Source: Pseudothauera lacus
Lineage (GTDB): Bacteria; Pseudomonadota; Gammaproteobacteria; Burkholderiales; Rhodocyclaceae
Length of the DNA: 64,000 nt
Direction of reading: 5' to 3'
Assembly (NCBI RefSeq): GCF_003034845.1
Contig: NZ_PZKC01000002.1
Coordinates: 310,001 to 374,000 of the forward strand
Shown here: positions 34,169 through 43,498 of the stretch, in pieces
Layout: each line of letters begins with the position of its first letter
Numbering within the stretch: position 1 is the stretch's first letter
Translations under genes and position numbers: made by a program
Notes under the pieces: generated by a model
What the model saw: only the letters and a program-made list of their open reading frames with translations
Told to the model about the DNA's origin: nothing
Database searches by the model: none

Positions 34169-34711
34169 TCAGCGCAGGAAGGGGTCGCTGCGCAGGGCGT
34201 CGTCCAGGCCTTCGGTGCGCTGGGTCTGCCCGGGCTGCTGCAGGGGGTCGGTGCGCATGTTCTCCAGGGTGTCGCCACCGAGGGGGTTGGGGCGCACGCG
34301 GATGCGGTATTCGCGTTCGCCGGCGCGTTCGAAGACCAGCTTCACGGTTACCGTGGCACGCGGGCGCAGCGGCGCCTTGAGTCCTTCGAGCTGCAGCCAG
34401 GCGTTGCCCGACTCGAAGATCACCGGTACGCCGGACGGCAGCGCCACGGCTTGCAGGGCGGTGGCGCGCAGTTCGCCTTCGTGCGCCTGCAGGGTGTTGA
34501 TGCTGACCCGCTCGGCGGCATCGCTGCGCGCGCCGATGAGGCGGTCGGGGGTGCCGGTATTGGTCACCGTAAGGAACAGCGGGGCGCTGCGCGCACCTTC
34601 GCCGTAGGCGGGAATCCAGGCATCGCGCACATGGATGCCGCTGGCCAGCACCGGGCCTGCGCCCAGGGTGCACGCCACGACGGCGAGGCTGACAAGCTTG
34701 TTCTTGATCAT
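34169..34711 (-). CDS. PCuAC-fold periplasmic protein without the copper ligands
   Basis: 180 residues with a signal peptide ending at VLASG (about residue 24). The body aligns with PCuAC copper chaperones: RDAWIPA, LFLTVTNTGTPDRLIGARSDAAERV, ALPSGVPVIFESG, LEGLKAPLRPRATVTVKLVFERAGE. The canonical His-Met pair (HxM after AERVEL) is NTL, and the second pair (HxM before GLK) reads WLQL, so all four Cu ligands are lost. A charged tail of about 35 residues follows the fold. It cannot bind Cu(I) in the usual way and may have another periplasmic role. Confidence 0.8.
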   Translation of the reverse strand: MIKNKLVSLAVVACTLGAGPVLASGIHVRDAWIPAYGEGARSAPLFLTVTNTGTPDRLIGARSDAAERVSINTLQAHEGELRATALQAVALPSGVPVIFESGNAWLQLEGLKAPLRPRATVTVKLVFERAGEREYRIRVRPNPLGGDTLENMRTDPLQQPGQTQRTEGLDDALRSDPFLR

Positions 34712-34762
34712 TGCTACTCCTGCCTGCCCTGCAGCCGCCGGTGGGCGTCCGCAGGGCGCTGG

Positions 34763-34782
34763 GCCCGGCCTTGCGGCCGGGC
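34763..34782 (-). terminator. Perfect GC-rich hairpin after the permease gene
   Basis: GCCCGGCC and GGCCGGGC form a perfect 8-base stem with a TTGC loop just after the permease stop at 34789. It ends the acyl-CoA synthetase/permease operon, though no clear T run follows. Confidence 0.6.
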
Positions 34783-34788
34783 GGTTGC

Positions 34789-36195
34789 TCAGTTGGCTTT
34801 TGCCGGCGCGGGGTCTTCCGCGTCAGGCTCGTGCGGCATGTTGTCTTCGATGTGGATGGGTTCGTCGGCGGGCGCGTTCTTGCTGCGCCGTTCGATCAGC
34901 AGCCACAGCACCAGGCCGGCGCCCAGGCCCCAGGCCGCGCCGTGGGTGGCGAGGACCACGCCCATCACGCCGGCCACGCCCATCGAGGTGGCGTTGTCGA
35001 TCTGTTCCACGGCCACCGCAATACACAGGTAGCCGGTGATCAGCAGGGTGATGGACAGGGCGATCGGCAGCACCGGCTTGAACAGGGTGATCAGCGGCAG
35101 CAGGAAGAGGGCGATGAAACCGACGATCCAGAACACCCCGGCACCCGAGTAGATGGTGTCCATGGCGCTGCGCCCGTAGCGGTAGCGTTCCGCGATGGTG
35201 GCCATGGCGCCGGTGAACAGCGGGCCGGCCAGACCCGGGTAGGGGGCGAACAGCGAGTGGATGGCGTTGCGGATGCCGGTGACCAGGTGCACACGGTCGA
35301 CGTCCACTTCGATCTTCTCGTCCGGACGCAGGTGGTCGACGCGGGCGATCAGGCTCTGGCCGACGATGATGTCGCCGAAGGCGATGATGTAGGCGATCAC
35401 CGCGGTGGGGATGGCCAGCATCAGCAGGTCGAAACCGGGGAAGCCGACGGTGAAGGGCAGGTAGTTCCAGATCTCGCCGAAGGCCGGGGTGGCAATGCCC
35501 CACTCGATGGCCGGCAGCGGATATTCGTCCACCGCCCAGCCGATGCCCATGGCGATCAGCATGCCGGGCACCATGCCGTAGCCGGCGACGATCTTGGCCC
35601 AGCGGTGCTTTTCGGTCCAGTCGCGGAAGGACAGCGAGAACAGCACGTAGGCGGTGACCAGGCCACCGATGCCGAGCGAGATCGGCGTGTTGTAGGCGCG
35701 GCCGCCCTGGCTGATCTCACCGGACAGCGCGGCGATGCCCGCGCCCAGCAGGATGCCGGCGCTGATCGACTTGGGGATGTTGTTCACCAGCTTCGAGCCC
35801 AGGCGGGTGACCGCCATGAACAGGAAGATGAAGGTGACCATCAGCTGCAGCGCGACCAGCGCGCGGATGGCGTCCGGGCCCGGTTCGAACTGGCCGATGA
35901 AGAGCAGCACCACCGGAATGGCCGGGGTGATCCACCCCGGTACGAAAGGCACGCCCAGGAGGTTGGGCAGCATGAAGCCGATGCCGCACACCACCACATA
36001 GGCCAGCGCCACGTCGTAGGGCAGGCCGAGGTACTTCTGCAGCAGCGGGATCATGCCCATGGCGACGACGAACATCACCAGGGCCTGGATGGTTTCGGCC
36101 ACTTCCCAGCGGTAGTGGATGAAGGGCAGGCGGATCTTGAAAGGTCCGGCCGGCCAGTAAGGGTGCTCCTCACCGTGTTGGCGTTTCAACAGCAC
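34789..36195 (-). CDS. Putative NCS2/SulP-like carboxylate or nucleobase permease
   Basis: 468-residue membrane protein with about 12 helices, e.g. ALAYVVVCGIGFMLPNLLGVPFVPGWITPAIPVVLLF and GIGGLVTAYVLFSLSFRDW. The SxxPKSISAGILLGAGIAALSGE region resembles the helix 8-10 substrate segment of nucleobase-cation and SulP-type carriers. Both its helices and its length fit that superfamily. It is the second gene after an acyl-CoA synthetase, which suggests an organic acid as substrate. The substrate is unknown. Confidence 0.65.
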   Translation of the reverse strand: MLLKRQHGEEHPYWPAGPFKIRLPFIHYRWEVAETIQALVMFVVAMGMIPLLQKYLGLPYDVALAYVVVCGIGFMLPNLLGVPFVPGWITPAIPVVLLFIGQFEPGPDAIRALVALQLMVTFIFLFMAVTRLGSKLVNNIPKSISAGILLGAGIAALSGEISQGGRAYNTPISLGIGGLVTAYVLFSLSFRDWTEKHRWAKIVAGYGMVPGMLIAMGIGWAVDEYPLPAIEWGIATPAFGEIWNYLPFTVGFPGFDLLMLAIPTAVIAYIIAFGDIIVGQSLIARVDHLRPDEKIEVDVDRVHLVTGIRNAIHSLFAPYPGLAGPLFTGAMATIAERYRYGRSAMDTIYSGAGVFWIVGFIALFLLPLITLFKPVLPIALSITLLITGYLCIAVAVEQIDNATSMGVAGVMGVVLATHGAAWGLGAGLVLWLLIERRSKNAPADEPIHIEDNMPHEPDAEDPAPAKAN

Positions 36196-36247
36196 TTTGC
36201 TTTCCTCCAGGTATGGTTTTTTGATGATTGACTACGGGTAAAGCGGG

Positions 36248-37888
36248 TCAGTCGATCGCCGAAGCCGACTGCGCCTGCTGGCGCAGCACGAACTTCTGGA
36301 TCTTGCCGGTCGAGGTCTTGGGCAGGACGCAGAACTCGATGTGCTTGGGCACCTTGTAGCGTGCCAGGTGGGCGCGGCAATGCTCGATGATGTCGTCGGC
36401 GGTGACCTGGGCGTTGTCCTTGACCTCGATGTAGGCCGCCGGCACCTCGCCCCACTTCTCGTCGGGCTTGGCGACGACCGCGGCGGTCATCACCGCCGGG
36501 TGGCGATAGAGCACTTCCTCGACTTCCAGTGAGGAGATGTTCTCCCCCCCGGAGATGATGATGTCCTTGGAGCGGTCCTTGATCTTGACGTAGCCGTCGG
36601 CCTGCATGACGCCGAGGTCGCCGGTGTGGAACCAGCCGCCGGCAAAGGCCTCCTGGGTGGCCTTGGGGTTCTTCAGGTAGCCCTTCATGACGATGTTGCC
36701 GCGGAACATCAGTTCGCCCATGGTTTCGCCGTCGGCGGGCACGAAGTCCATGCTCTGCGGGTCCATCACGGTGATCGCTTCCTGCATGTGGTAGCGCACG
36801 CCCTGGCGGCCGTTGCGTTCGGCGCGGCGGTCGATGGGCAGGGCGTCCCACTCCGGGTGCTTGGCGCACACCGAGGCCGGGCCGTAGGTTTCGGTGAGGC
36901 CGTAGACGTGGGTGATGTCGAAGCCGATCTTCTCGGCCCCCTCGATGATCGCCGCCGGGGGCGCGGCACCGGCGATGAGGCCGGCGACGCTGTGCTCGAT
37001 GCCGGCACGCAGGCCGTCGGGGGCGTTGATCAGCATGCCGTAGACGATGGGTGCGCCACACATGTGGCTGACCTTGTGACGGCGGATGAGCTCGAAGATC
37101 AGCGCCGGGTCGACCTTGCGCAGGCAGACGCTGAGGCCGGCATTGGCCGCCAGCGTCCACGGGAAGCACCAGCCGTTGCAGTGGAACATCGGCAGCGTCC
37201 ACAGGTACACCGCATGTTGCGGCATGCCCCAGCTGATGATGTTGGAGGCAGCGTTGAGATAGGCGCCGCGGTGGTGGTACACCACGCCCTTGGGGTTGCC
37301 GGTGGTGCCGGAGGTGTAGTTGAGGGCGATGGCGTCCCACTCGTCGGCGGGCAGCTTCCAGGCGTAGGCCGGGTCACCGCCGGCGAGGAAGTCCTCGTAC
37401 TCGATCTCGCCGAGGCGCTCGGTGCCGGGGTACTCGGGATCGAGGGCGTCGATCACCAGCGGCTTCTCGCCTTCCAGCAGGTCGAGGGCGGCGCGGATGG
37501 TGGGGGCGAACTCGGGGTCGGTGATCAGCACCTTGGCTTCGCCGTGGCCGAGCATGAAGGCGATGGCCTCGGCGTCGAGGCGGGTGTTGAGGGTGTTGAG
37601 CACCGCGCCGGTCATCGGGATGCCGAAGTGGGCCTCGAACATCGCCGGCACGTTGGGCAGCATCACTGCCACGGTGTCGCCGCGGCCGATGCCGCGCTGT
37701 ACCAGTGCGCTGGCCAGGCGGCGGCAGCGCTCGTAGGTCTGAGCCCAGGTGAAGCTGCGCTGGCCGTGCACCACCGCCGCGCGGTTGGGATAGACATAGG
37801 CGCTGCGTTCGATGTAGCTCAGTGGCGACAGCGCCACGTAGTTGGCGGCGTTGCGTTCCAGCCCCTGGTCATAAACGGATGTGCTCAC
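36248..37888 (-). CDS. AMP-forming acyl-CoA synthetase (medium-chain/aryl acid type)
   Basis: 546-residue adenylate-forming ligase. The P-loop is YTSGTTGNPKGVVYHHRG, followed by VYGLTETYG (A5), WFHTGDLG (A7) and the catalytic lysine region PKTSTGKIQKFVLR (A10). The GTG start at 37888 has a near-perfect GGAGGAAGAG ribosome site. The family activates short or medium-chain fatty acids, phenylalkanoates or methylmercaptopropionate. The permease gene follows after 52 bases, so uptake and activation of one acid are probably coupled. The specific substrate is not clear. Confidence 0.88.
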   Translation of the reverse strand: MSTSVYDQGLERNAANYVALSPLSYIERSAYVYPNRAAVVHGQRSFTWAQTYERCRRLASALVQRGIGRGDTVAVMLPNVPAMFEAHFGIPMTGAVLNTLNTRLDAEAIAFMLGHGEAKVLITDPEFAPTIRAALDLLEGEKPLVIDALDPEYPGTERLGEIEYEDFLAGGDPAYAWKLPADEWDAIALNYTSGTTGNPKGVVYHHRGAYLNAASNIISWGMPQHAVYLWTLPMFHCNGWCFPWTLAANAGLSVCLRKVDPALIFELIRRHKVSHMCGAPIVYGMLINAPDGLRAGIEHSVAGLIAGAAPPAAIIEGAEKIGFDITHVYGLTETYGPASVCAKHPEWDALPIDRRAERNGRQGVRYHMQEAITVMDPQSMDFVPADGETMGELMFRGNIVMKGYLKNPKATQEAFAGGWFHTGDLGVMQADGYVKIKDRSKDIIISGGENISSLEVEEVLYRHPAVMTAAVVAKPDEKWGEVPAAYIEVKDNAQVTADDIIEHCRAHLARYKVPKHIEFCVLPKTSTGKIQKFVLRQQAQSASAID

Positions 37889-38089
37889 CTCTTCCTCCTC
37901 ACTCTGTTTGCCCTTGATGCCTTTCCGTGCAGCCACCGCCTGGGCGCAGCAGCCGCACTCAACCTGAAAAAATGGCAGAGGAAGTTGTCGGGATTTGCGC
38001 GAAAATGTACGCAATCTTGTCCGCGGCGCTGCATCCGGCGTCTGCCGGCGAGGTGAGCGGGTAGAATCCCGGTCTACGTATTGACCACA

Positions 38090-40225
38090 ATGCCGGAGCC
38101 GTCTTTTCCCATGCCCCTTGCGGCCGCAATGCAGTCCTCCATCGCCGGCCCCGCCGCCGGTGTCGACGATGCCGTTTTCCGTTCCATGGTCGGTGCGGCC
38201 CTCGACCTCTTCGACCAGGGCGTCACCGTCTTCGACGCCGGTCTGCGCCTGGTGGCGTGGAACCGCCGTTTCGTCGAGCTGCTCGAGTTTCCCGCGGCCC
38301 TGCTGCAGACCGGCACGCCCTATGAGGATTTCGTGCGCTTCAACGTTGCGCGCGGCGAATACAGCCACGATGGCGAATGTGCGGGGGACCGGCCCGAGGC
38401 CGTGGTTGCCGCGCGCATGGCTGCGGCGCGGCGCTTCGAGCCCCACCTGACGCGCTGGGTGCGCCCCAACGGGCGGGTGCTGGAGCTGCGCGGCCAGCCC
38501 ATGCCGGACAATGCCGGATTCGTCACCTTCTACGCCGACATCACCGCCCAGCAGCACCGCCAGGACGAGATCGCGCGCGACAAGGCAACCCTGGAAGCGC
38601 ACATCCAGCGCCGTACCGCCCAGCTCACCGCGGCCAACGCCGAACTCACCGCGGCGATCGAGAAGAATCGCGAGATCACCGTGGCGCTGCGCTACAGCGA
38701 AGGCCGCCTGCGCCAGATCACCGACACCATTCCCGCCCACATCGCCTATTTCGACAAGGCCTGGGCCTACCGCTACGCCAACCGGCGCTACGCGCAGTGG
38801 TTCGGATGGACGCCGGAGAGCATTGTTGACCAATCCATCCCCACGGTGATCGGCGCCCGCCTCTTCGACCAGGTCGCCGAACCGGTGCGCCGCGCCCTTG
38901 GCGGCGAGGAGGTGAGCTACGAATACACCCTCACCGCCGCCGACGGCAGCGAGCGCCATGCGCGCAGCACCCTGGTGCCGGACTTCAGTCCCGCCGGCCA
39001 GGTGCTGGGCTGCTTCGTCCATGCGGTGGACATCACCGAGCAGCGCCGCACCCAGAGCGCGCTCGCGCAGGCGCAGAAGATGGAGGCCATCGGCCAGCTC
39101 ACCGGCGGCCTGGCGCACGACTTCAACAACATGCTCACCGTGGTCAGCGGCAACCTCACCGAGCTGCGCGAGAGCCGCCGCGGCGATCCCATCATCGCCG
39201 AGTACGTCGAGCCGGCGCTGCAGGCCGCCAGCCGCGGTGCCGCGCTGATCCGCCGCCTGCTCGCCTTCGCCCGCCAGCAGCCGCTGTCGCCGCGGCCGGT
39301 GGAGGTCAATGAGCTGGTGCTGGGCTTGACCAGCCTGCTGCGCCGTTCGCTGCCCGAGAACATCACCATCCACACCTGCCACGGCGAGCCCGCGCCGCTC
39401 GCCCTGGTCGACCCTCACCAGCTCGAAAGCGCGCTCCTCAACCTCGCCCTCAATGCCCGCGACGCCATGCCCAACGGCGGCGAGCTGCGCATCGACGCCG
39501 GTATCGAGGCGCTCACCGGCACCGCCGCGGGCGATCTCGAACTGCCGCCCGGCGACTACGTGCAGATCAGCGTCAGCGACAACGGCGAAGGCATGGATGG
39601 CAGCACCCTGGCGCGAGTCTTCGAGCCCTTCTTCACCACCAAGAAGGCCAGCGGCGGCACCGGCCTGGGGATGGCCATGGTGTATGGCTTCGTCAAGCAG
39701 TCGGGCGGCGGCGTGCGCATCCGCAGTCGCCAGGCGGTCGGCACCACGGTGGCCTTGCTGCTGCCGTGCGCCGAGCCCGGCGACGGCGCCGCGGGGGAGT
39801 ACTGCCCGGCGGCGGGCGACCCGGCTGGCTGGCTGCGCGGGCGGGTGGTGCTGCTGGTCGAGGACGACCCCGACGTCCGCCGCGTGGTGCGCAAGCAGCT
39901 CGCCGGACTCGATTGCGCGGTGCTGGAGGCGGAAAGCGGCGAGGAGGCTGCCGACCTGCTGGAGAGCGTGCCGGCGATCTCGCTGGTGGTTTCCGACGTC
40001 GTCATGCACGGCAGCATGGACGGCCATGCGCTGGCGCGCTTCGCGCGCGGCTACCGCCCCGAGCTGCCGGTGATCCTGATGAGCGGCTACACCGATGCCG
40101 CCGGCAGCATCAATGACGACCTCGCCCTGCCCATCCTTGCCAAGCCCTTCACCCGCGAGGCCTTGTATGCGGCGGTAAGCCGCATCGCGCCGTTCATGCC
40201 CGGAGGCCGCGACCATGGGGACTAG
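38090..40225 (+). CDS. Hybrid sensor histidine kinase (PAS-PAS-HisKA-HATPase-REC)
   Basis: Soluble 711-residue kinase with no membrane segment. PAS-like domains occupy about residues 30-150 and 205-320, joined by a coiled coil. The HisKA box is GGLAHDFNNMLTVVSGN (H343), followed by the ATPase with NLALNARDAMPNGG and GGTGLGMAMVYGF. A receiver at the C-terminus has VEDDPDV, VVSDVVMHGSMDG and LAKPFT. Starts at 38081 (TTG), 38090 and 38111 are all possible. The next gene, an OmpR-type regulator, overlaps its end by 11 bases and is the probable output partner. Confidence 0.87.
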   Translation: MPEPSFPMPLAAAMQSSIAGPAAGVDDAVFRSMVGAALDLFDQGVTVFDAGLRLVAWNRRFVELLEFPAALLQTGTPYEDFVRFNVARGEYSHDGECAGDRPEAVVAARMAAARRFEPHLTRWVRPNGRVLELRGQPMPDNAGFVTFYADITAQQHRQDEIARDKATLEAHIQRRTAQLTAANAELTAAIEKNREITVALRYSEGRLRQITDTIPAHIAYFDKAWAYRYANRRYAQWFGWTPESIVDQSIPTVIGARLFDQVAEPVRRALGGEEVSYEYTLTAADGSERHARSTLVPDFSPAGQVLGCFVHAVDITEQRRTQSALAQAQKMEAIGQLTGGLAHDFNNMLTVVSGNLTELRESRRGDPIIAEYVEPALQAASRGAALIRRLLAFARQQPLSPRPVEVNELVLGLTSLLRRSLPENITIHTCHGEPAPLALVDPHQLESALLNLALNARDAMPNGGELRIDAGIEALTGTAAGDLELPPGDYVQISVSDNGEGMDGSTLARVFEPFFTTKKASGGTGLGMAMVYGFVKQSGGGVRIRSRQAVGTTVALLLPCAEPGDGAAGEYCPAAGDPAGWLRGRVVLLVEDDPDVRRVVRKQLAGLDCAVLEAESGEEAADLLESVPAISLVVSDVVMHGSMDGHALARFARGYRPELPVILMSGYTDAAGSINDDLALPILAKPFTREALYAAVSRIAPFMPGGRDHGD

Positions 40226-40922
40226 TGCCGGGCTGGTGTACATCGTCGAGGACGACGAGGCGGTGGCCAGGCTGATCCGCAGCGCCCTGGAGAAATACGA
40301 TTTCAGCGTCGACTGCTTCCCCTCCGGCGCGGCGCTGCTGCGCCAGTTGCAGCAGCGCACGCCGGGGGTGTGCGTGCTCGATCTCGGCCTGCCGGACATG
40401 GACGGCCTCGAAGTGGTGCGCCAGATCCGTGCCCGCCACGCTTTTGGCCTGCTCATCCTCACCGGCCGCGGCGACACCTATGACCGCGTTGCGGGGCTCG
40501 AACTGGGCGCCGACGACTACATGGTGAAGCCCTTCGAGCCGCGCGAGCTGGTGGCCCGCGTGCGCAGCGTGCTGCGCCGCTACCAGCCGCTGACCGCCGC
40601 CGGGGACGGGCGGCGGGTGGCCGAGTTCGCCGGCTGGCGTTTCGATACCGCCACCCACGACCTGTGCTCGCCGCAAGGCGTCACCGACACCCTCAGCCTG
40701 GCCGAGGCTACCCTGCTGCGCAAACTCCTCGAACGCCCCAACCAGATCCTCTCGCGCGAGCAGCTGCTCGACGGTCGCAACCTCGACGCCCTCGACCGCA
40801 GCATCGACCTGCGCGTGTCGCGCCTGCGCAAGCGCCTTGAGGAGAACCCCCAGCACGCGCGCCTGATCAAGACCGTGTATGGCGCCGGCTACTTGCTGTG
40901 CACCGAGGTGGTGTGGCGCTGA
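40215..40922 (+). CDS. OmpR-family response regulator
   Basis: 235-residue regulator with receiver motifs VEDDEA, VLDLGLPDMDG, TGRGD and KPFEP, then a winged-helix DNA-binding domain ending KTVYGAGYLL. It overlaps the hybrid kinase gene, so the pair forms a two-component system with two receivers. The target is unknown. Confidence 0.92.
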   Translation: MGTSAGLVYIVEDDEAVARLIRSALEKYDFSVDCFPSGAALLRQLQQRTPGVCVLDLGLPDMDGLEVVRQIRARHAFGLLILTGRGDTYDRVAGLELGADDYMVKPFEPRELVARVRSVLRRYQPLTAAGDGRRVAEFAGWRFDTATHDLCSPQGVTDTLSLAEATLLRKLLERPNQILSREQLLDGRNLDALDRSIDLRVSRLRKRLEENPQHARLIKTVYGAGYLLCTEVVWR

Positions 40923-40952
40923 GCCGGTGCGCTGCGGCCCCTCCGCGGCTGC

Positions 40953-41555
40953 TCAGGCGGCGGGTCCGAGCAGGCCGTGCTGGCGCAGGTACTGCTGGAT
41001 GATCTCCAGGCGGCTGAGGGCATCGTCGAGTTCGAGCAGGGCCTGACGCGCGCGCTGCGGAATCGGCAGCAGCTCGGCGTAACGCGCGCCCACCCAGGCG
41101 GCGTCGTCGAAGCGGTGGGGCGACGGCAACGGGTTGCCGACCTCGCCGGCGATGAGGTCGAGCAGCGGCAGGATGTCGGCCTGTGCTGCCGGCACCGCCT
41201 GCGGCGCAGGCTCGGCCAGCCAGCGCACGCGGCCGCGGAGCAGGCCGTCGCGCTCGACCTCGTGGTCTTCGATGCGGAAGCGCCGCCGGCCGCGCACGAC
41301 GATGGAGAGCACGCCCGGTTCGCTCATCTCCCACTGCTCGATGCAGGCTTCGGTGCCTACCGTGTGTGGCACCGCCGCCTCGCCGACCTCGCTGCCGGCG
41401 GCGATCAGACAGACCCCGAAGGTGCTGCCCTCGCGCAGGCAGCGTGCGGTCATGTCCATGTAGCGCGCCTCGAAGACCCGCAGCGGCAGCAGGCCGTCGG
41501 GGAAAAGCACGGTGCCGAGCGGGAACAGCGGCAGGGTGGAGTTCTGCTCACTCAT
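40953..41555 (-). CDS. LON N-terminal substrate-binding domain protein
   Basis: 200-residue stand-alone LON-substrate-binding domain: LPLFPLGTVLFPDGLLPLRVFEARYMDM at the N-terminus, then GVCLIAAGSEVG and a helical C-terminus. No ATPase or protease part. It overlaps the ubiX stop by 8 bases. Family members are uncharacterised and are thought to bind misfolded or tagged proteins. Confidence 0.85.
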   Translation of the reverse strand: MSEQNSTLPLFPLGTVLFPDGLLPLRVFEARYMDMTARCLREGSTFGVCLIAAGSEVGEAAVPHTVGTEACIEQWEMSEPGVLSIVVRGRRRFRIEDHEVERDGLLRGRVRWLAEPAPQAVPAAQADILPLLDLIAGEVGNPLPSPHRFDDAAWVGARYAELLPIPQRARQALLELDDALSRLEIIQQYLRQHGLLGPAA

Positions 41556-42162
41556 CGGTGGCCGCTCCCCAGCGCGGCTGCAAGGCGTGGGCGACGCCGA
41601 GCTGGTCGAGGATGCGGGCGACGACGAAGTCGACCAGGTCATCCACGCTGCGCGGGTGATTGTAGAAACCCGGGCTGGGCGGCAGGATCACCACTCCCAT
41701 GCGCGCCAGGCGCAGCATGTTCTCCAGATGGATCACCGACAGCGGGGTCTCGCGCGGCACCAGCACCAGCTTGCGGCCTTCCTTGATGGCGACGTCGGCG
41801 GCGCGCTCGATGAGGTTCTGCGCCAGCCCTGCGGCGATTGCCGCCAGTGTGCCCATGGTGCACGGACAGACCACCATGGCGTCGGGGGGGTTGGAGCCGG
41901 AAGCCGGCGGTGCGAACCATTCCTCGCGTCCGAAGACCTGCAGGCGGCCGTCCTCGTCCTTGAAGCGCGCGCGCAGCATGGCCTGCACCTCGGCCGGGCG
42001 CGAAGGCAGCTCGATGCCCATCTCCTGGCGCGCGACGACCTGCGCCACCTGTGAGTAGAGCAGCCAGACGCGGCAGCCGGCGGCGAGCAGGCAGTCGACG
42101 AGGCGCATGCCGTAGGGCATGCCGGAGGCCCCGGTGAAGGCGACGGCGATGGTCTGGGTCAT
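41548..42162 (-). CDS. ubiX: Flavin prenyltransferase UbiX
   Basis: 204-residue enzyme that attaches a dimethylallyl unit to FMN, giving the prenylated flavin cofactor of UbiD-type decarboxylases. FTGASGMPYGMRLVD near the N-terminus, CPCTMGTLAAIAAGLAQNLIERAADV and PRETPLSVIHLENMLRLARMG are diagnostic. It is upstream of and overlaps the LON-domain gene. No ubiD is present in the window. Confidence 0.94.
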   Translation of the reverse strand: MTQTIAVAFTGASGMPYGMRLVDCLLAAGCRVWLLYSQVAQVVARQEMGIELPSRPAEVQAMLRARFKDEDGRLQVFGREEWFAPPASGSNPPDAMVVCPCTMGTLAAIAAGLAQNLIERAADVAIKEGRKLVLVPRETPLSVIHLENMLRLARMGVVILPPSPGFYNHPRSVDDLVDFVVARILDQLGVAHALQPRWGAATDE

Positions 42163-42244
42163 GTCACGGGCGGCGGATGGCGGAGGCCATAGTGTTGCAC
42201 GCCCGCCGGTGGAGCGGAAGCGGCGCGGGGCGCCGCCGCCGTGC

Positions 42245-43405
42245 TCAGTGCAGGTAGTCGCTGATCAGTTGCCAGCGTCCGTCGCGGATCTGCGCCAGGC
42301 GGCCGTGGCGGTTGCCGAGGTGGTCGTGCGCGGAGAAGCGGTAGCGCGGCCCACCGAAGATGTCCGCGTCAGTGTGGAGGTTCTCCAGGGCGGCGACGAA
42401 GCTGGCCGTGCTCAGCTCGGGGCCGGCACGTTCGGCGGCCTGGACGAAAAGATCGGCCACCGTATAGCCCATCGCGCTCCACACATTGGGGGCGGCACCG
42501 AAGCGCGCGCGGTAGCGTTCGATCCACGCCGCCAGCGCCGGGCTGGCGCCGTCGGCGTAGGGGTGGGGGAGCACCGCGACGCCGTACAGACCCTCCACCG
42601 CGGCGCCGCCGAGTTCGTGGGTCTGTGCCGAGTAACCGGAGGCGGTGACCAGCATGTCGACGTTCCAGCCCGTCTTGCGGGCCTCGGCCATCGCTGCGAC
42701 GGTCTCGCGCACCACGGTCGCGAGGACGACGAAATCGCAGCCGGCTGCGCGCAGGCGGGCGACTTGGCTGGACAGGTCGGTGGCCCCGCGCTTGTAGCTG
42801 GTGCGCTCGTGCAGCACCTGGCCGACCTCCTGCAGGCCGGCCTCGACGCCCTTCATCACTTCCAGGCCGTAGTCGTCGTCCTGATAGAGCAGGCAGCTGC
42901 GGGTGTAGCCCTTGCTGTCCACCATGTGGCGGGTCGCCGCCGCCATGTAGTCCTGGTAGGGCGCGAACATCTGGAACTTCAGCGGATGCAGCGGCAGGTA
43001 GGTCGATTCGTGCGGCGAGAAGGGGAACAGGTGGGGGCGGCCGGCCTCGACCACCATCGGCATGGTGGCCATCACCACCGGCGTGCCGAGGTTGGCCAGG
43101 AAGGCGAACACGCGGTCGCGCTGGATGAGCTTGCGGGCGGCGAGCACTGCACGCTTGGGGTCGTAGCCGGCGTCTTCGACGAGCAGGCGCAGGCGGCGCC
43201 CATGCACGCCGCCGGCGGCGTTGGCGTCCTCGAAGCGCAGCAGCATGCCGTCACGCACCGGCGAGCCGAGCATGGCAATGGGGCCGGAAAGATCCTGGAT
43301 GCTGCCGACGCGGATCTCGTCGCGGCTCACGCCGGGACTCTGCGCCCCCGCGCCGAGGCTGAGGGTGCACAGCAGGGCGGCGGCCAGATGGCGGAAAGGG
43401 AACAT
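42245..43405 (-). CDS. Branched-chain-amino-acid-type ABC substrate-binding protein
   Basis: 386-residue periplasmic type I binding protein (LivK/amide family). The signal peptide MFPFRHLAAALLCTLSLGAGAQ is followed by DEIRVGSIQDLSGPIAMLGSPVRDGM and the ABC-periplasmic core with LLYQDDDYGLEVMKGVEAGL. The ATG at 43405 is chosen because it begins the signal peptide; an upstream start at 43456 is less likely. It follows livM in the operon. The ligand could be an amino acid, amide or aromatic acid. Confidence 0.88.
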   Translation of the reverse strand: MFPFRHLAAALLCTLSLGAGAQSPGVSRDEIRVGSIQDLSGPIAMLGSPVRDGMLLRFEDANAAGGVHGRRLRLLVEDAGYDPKRAVLAARKLIQRDRVFAFLANLGTPVVMATMPMVVEAGRPHLFPFSPHESTYLPLHPLKFQMFAPYQDYMAAATRHMVDSKGYTRSCLLYQDDDYGLEVMKGVEAGLQEVGQVLHERTSYKRGATDLSSQVARLRAAGCDFVVLATVVRETVAAMAEARKTGWNVDMLVTASGYSAQTHELGGAAVEGLYGVAVLPHPYADGASPALAAWIERYRARFGAAPNVWSAMGYTVADLFVQAAERAGPELSTASFVAALENLHTDADIFGGPRYRFSAHDHLGNRHGRLAQIRDGRWQLISDYLH

Positions 43406-43498
43406 CGCGCGTACCTCGAAAGCAATAGTGCGAGGGCGCATCTTAGCGTAATTCATAATTATGGTGTCGCAGATGTTGCTCCGCGCTGCCCCCTGCCT

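Noticed and set aside
36248-40477. Very long minus-strand open frame extending the acyl-CoA synthetase by about 860 residues
   Set aside because: Only 36248-37888 shows protein homology. The upstream part runs antisense to the hybrid kinase and is arginine/alanine/histidine-rich, as expected of a GC-rich shadow frame.
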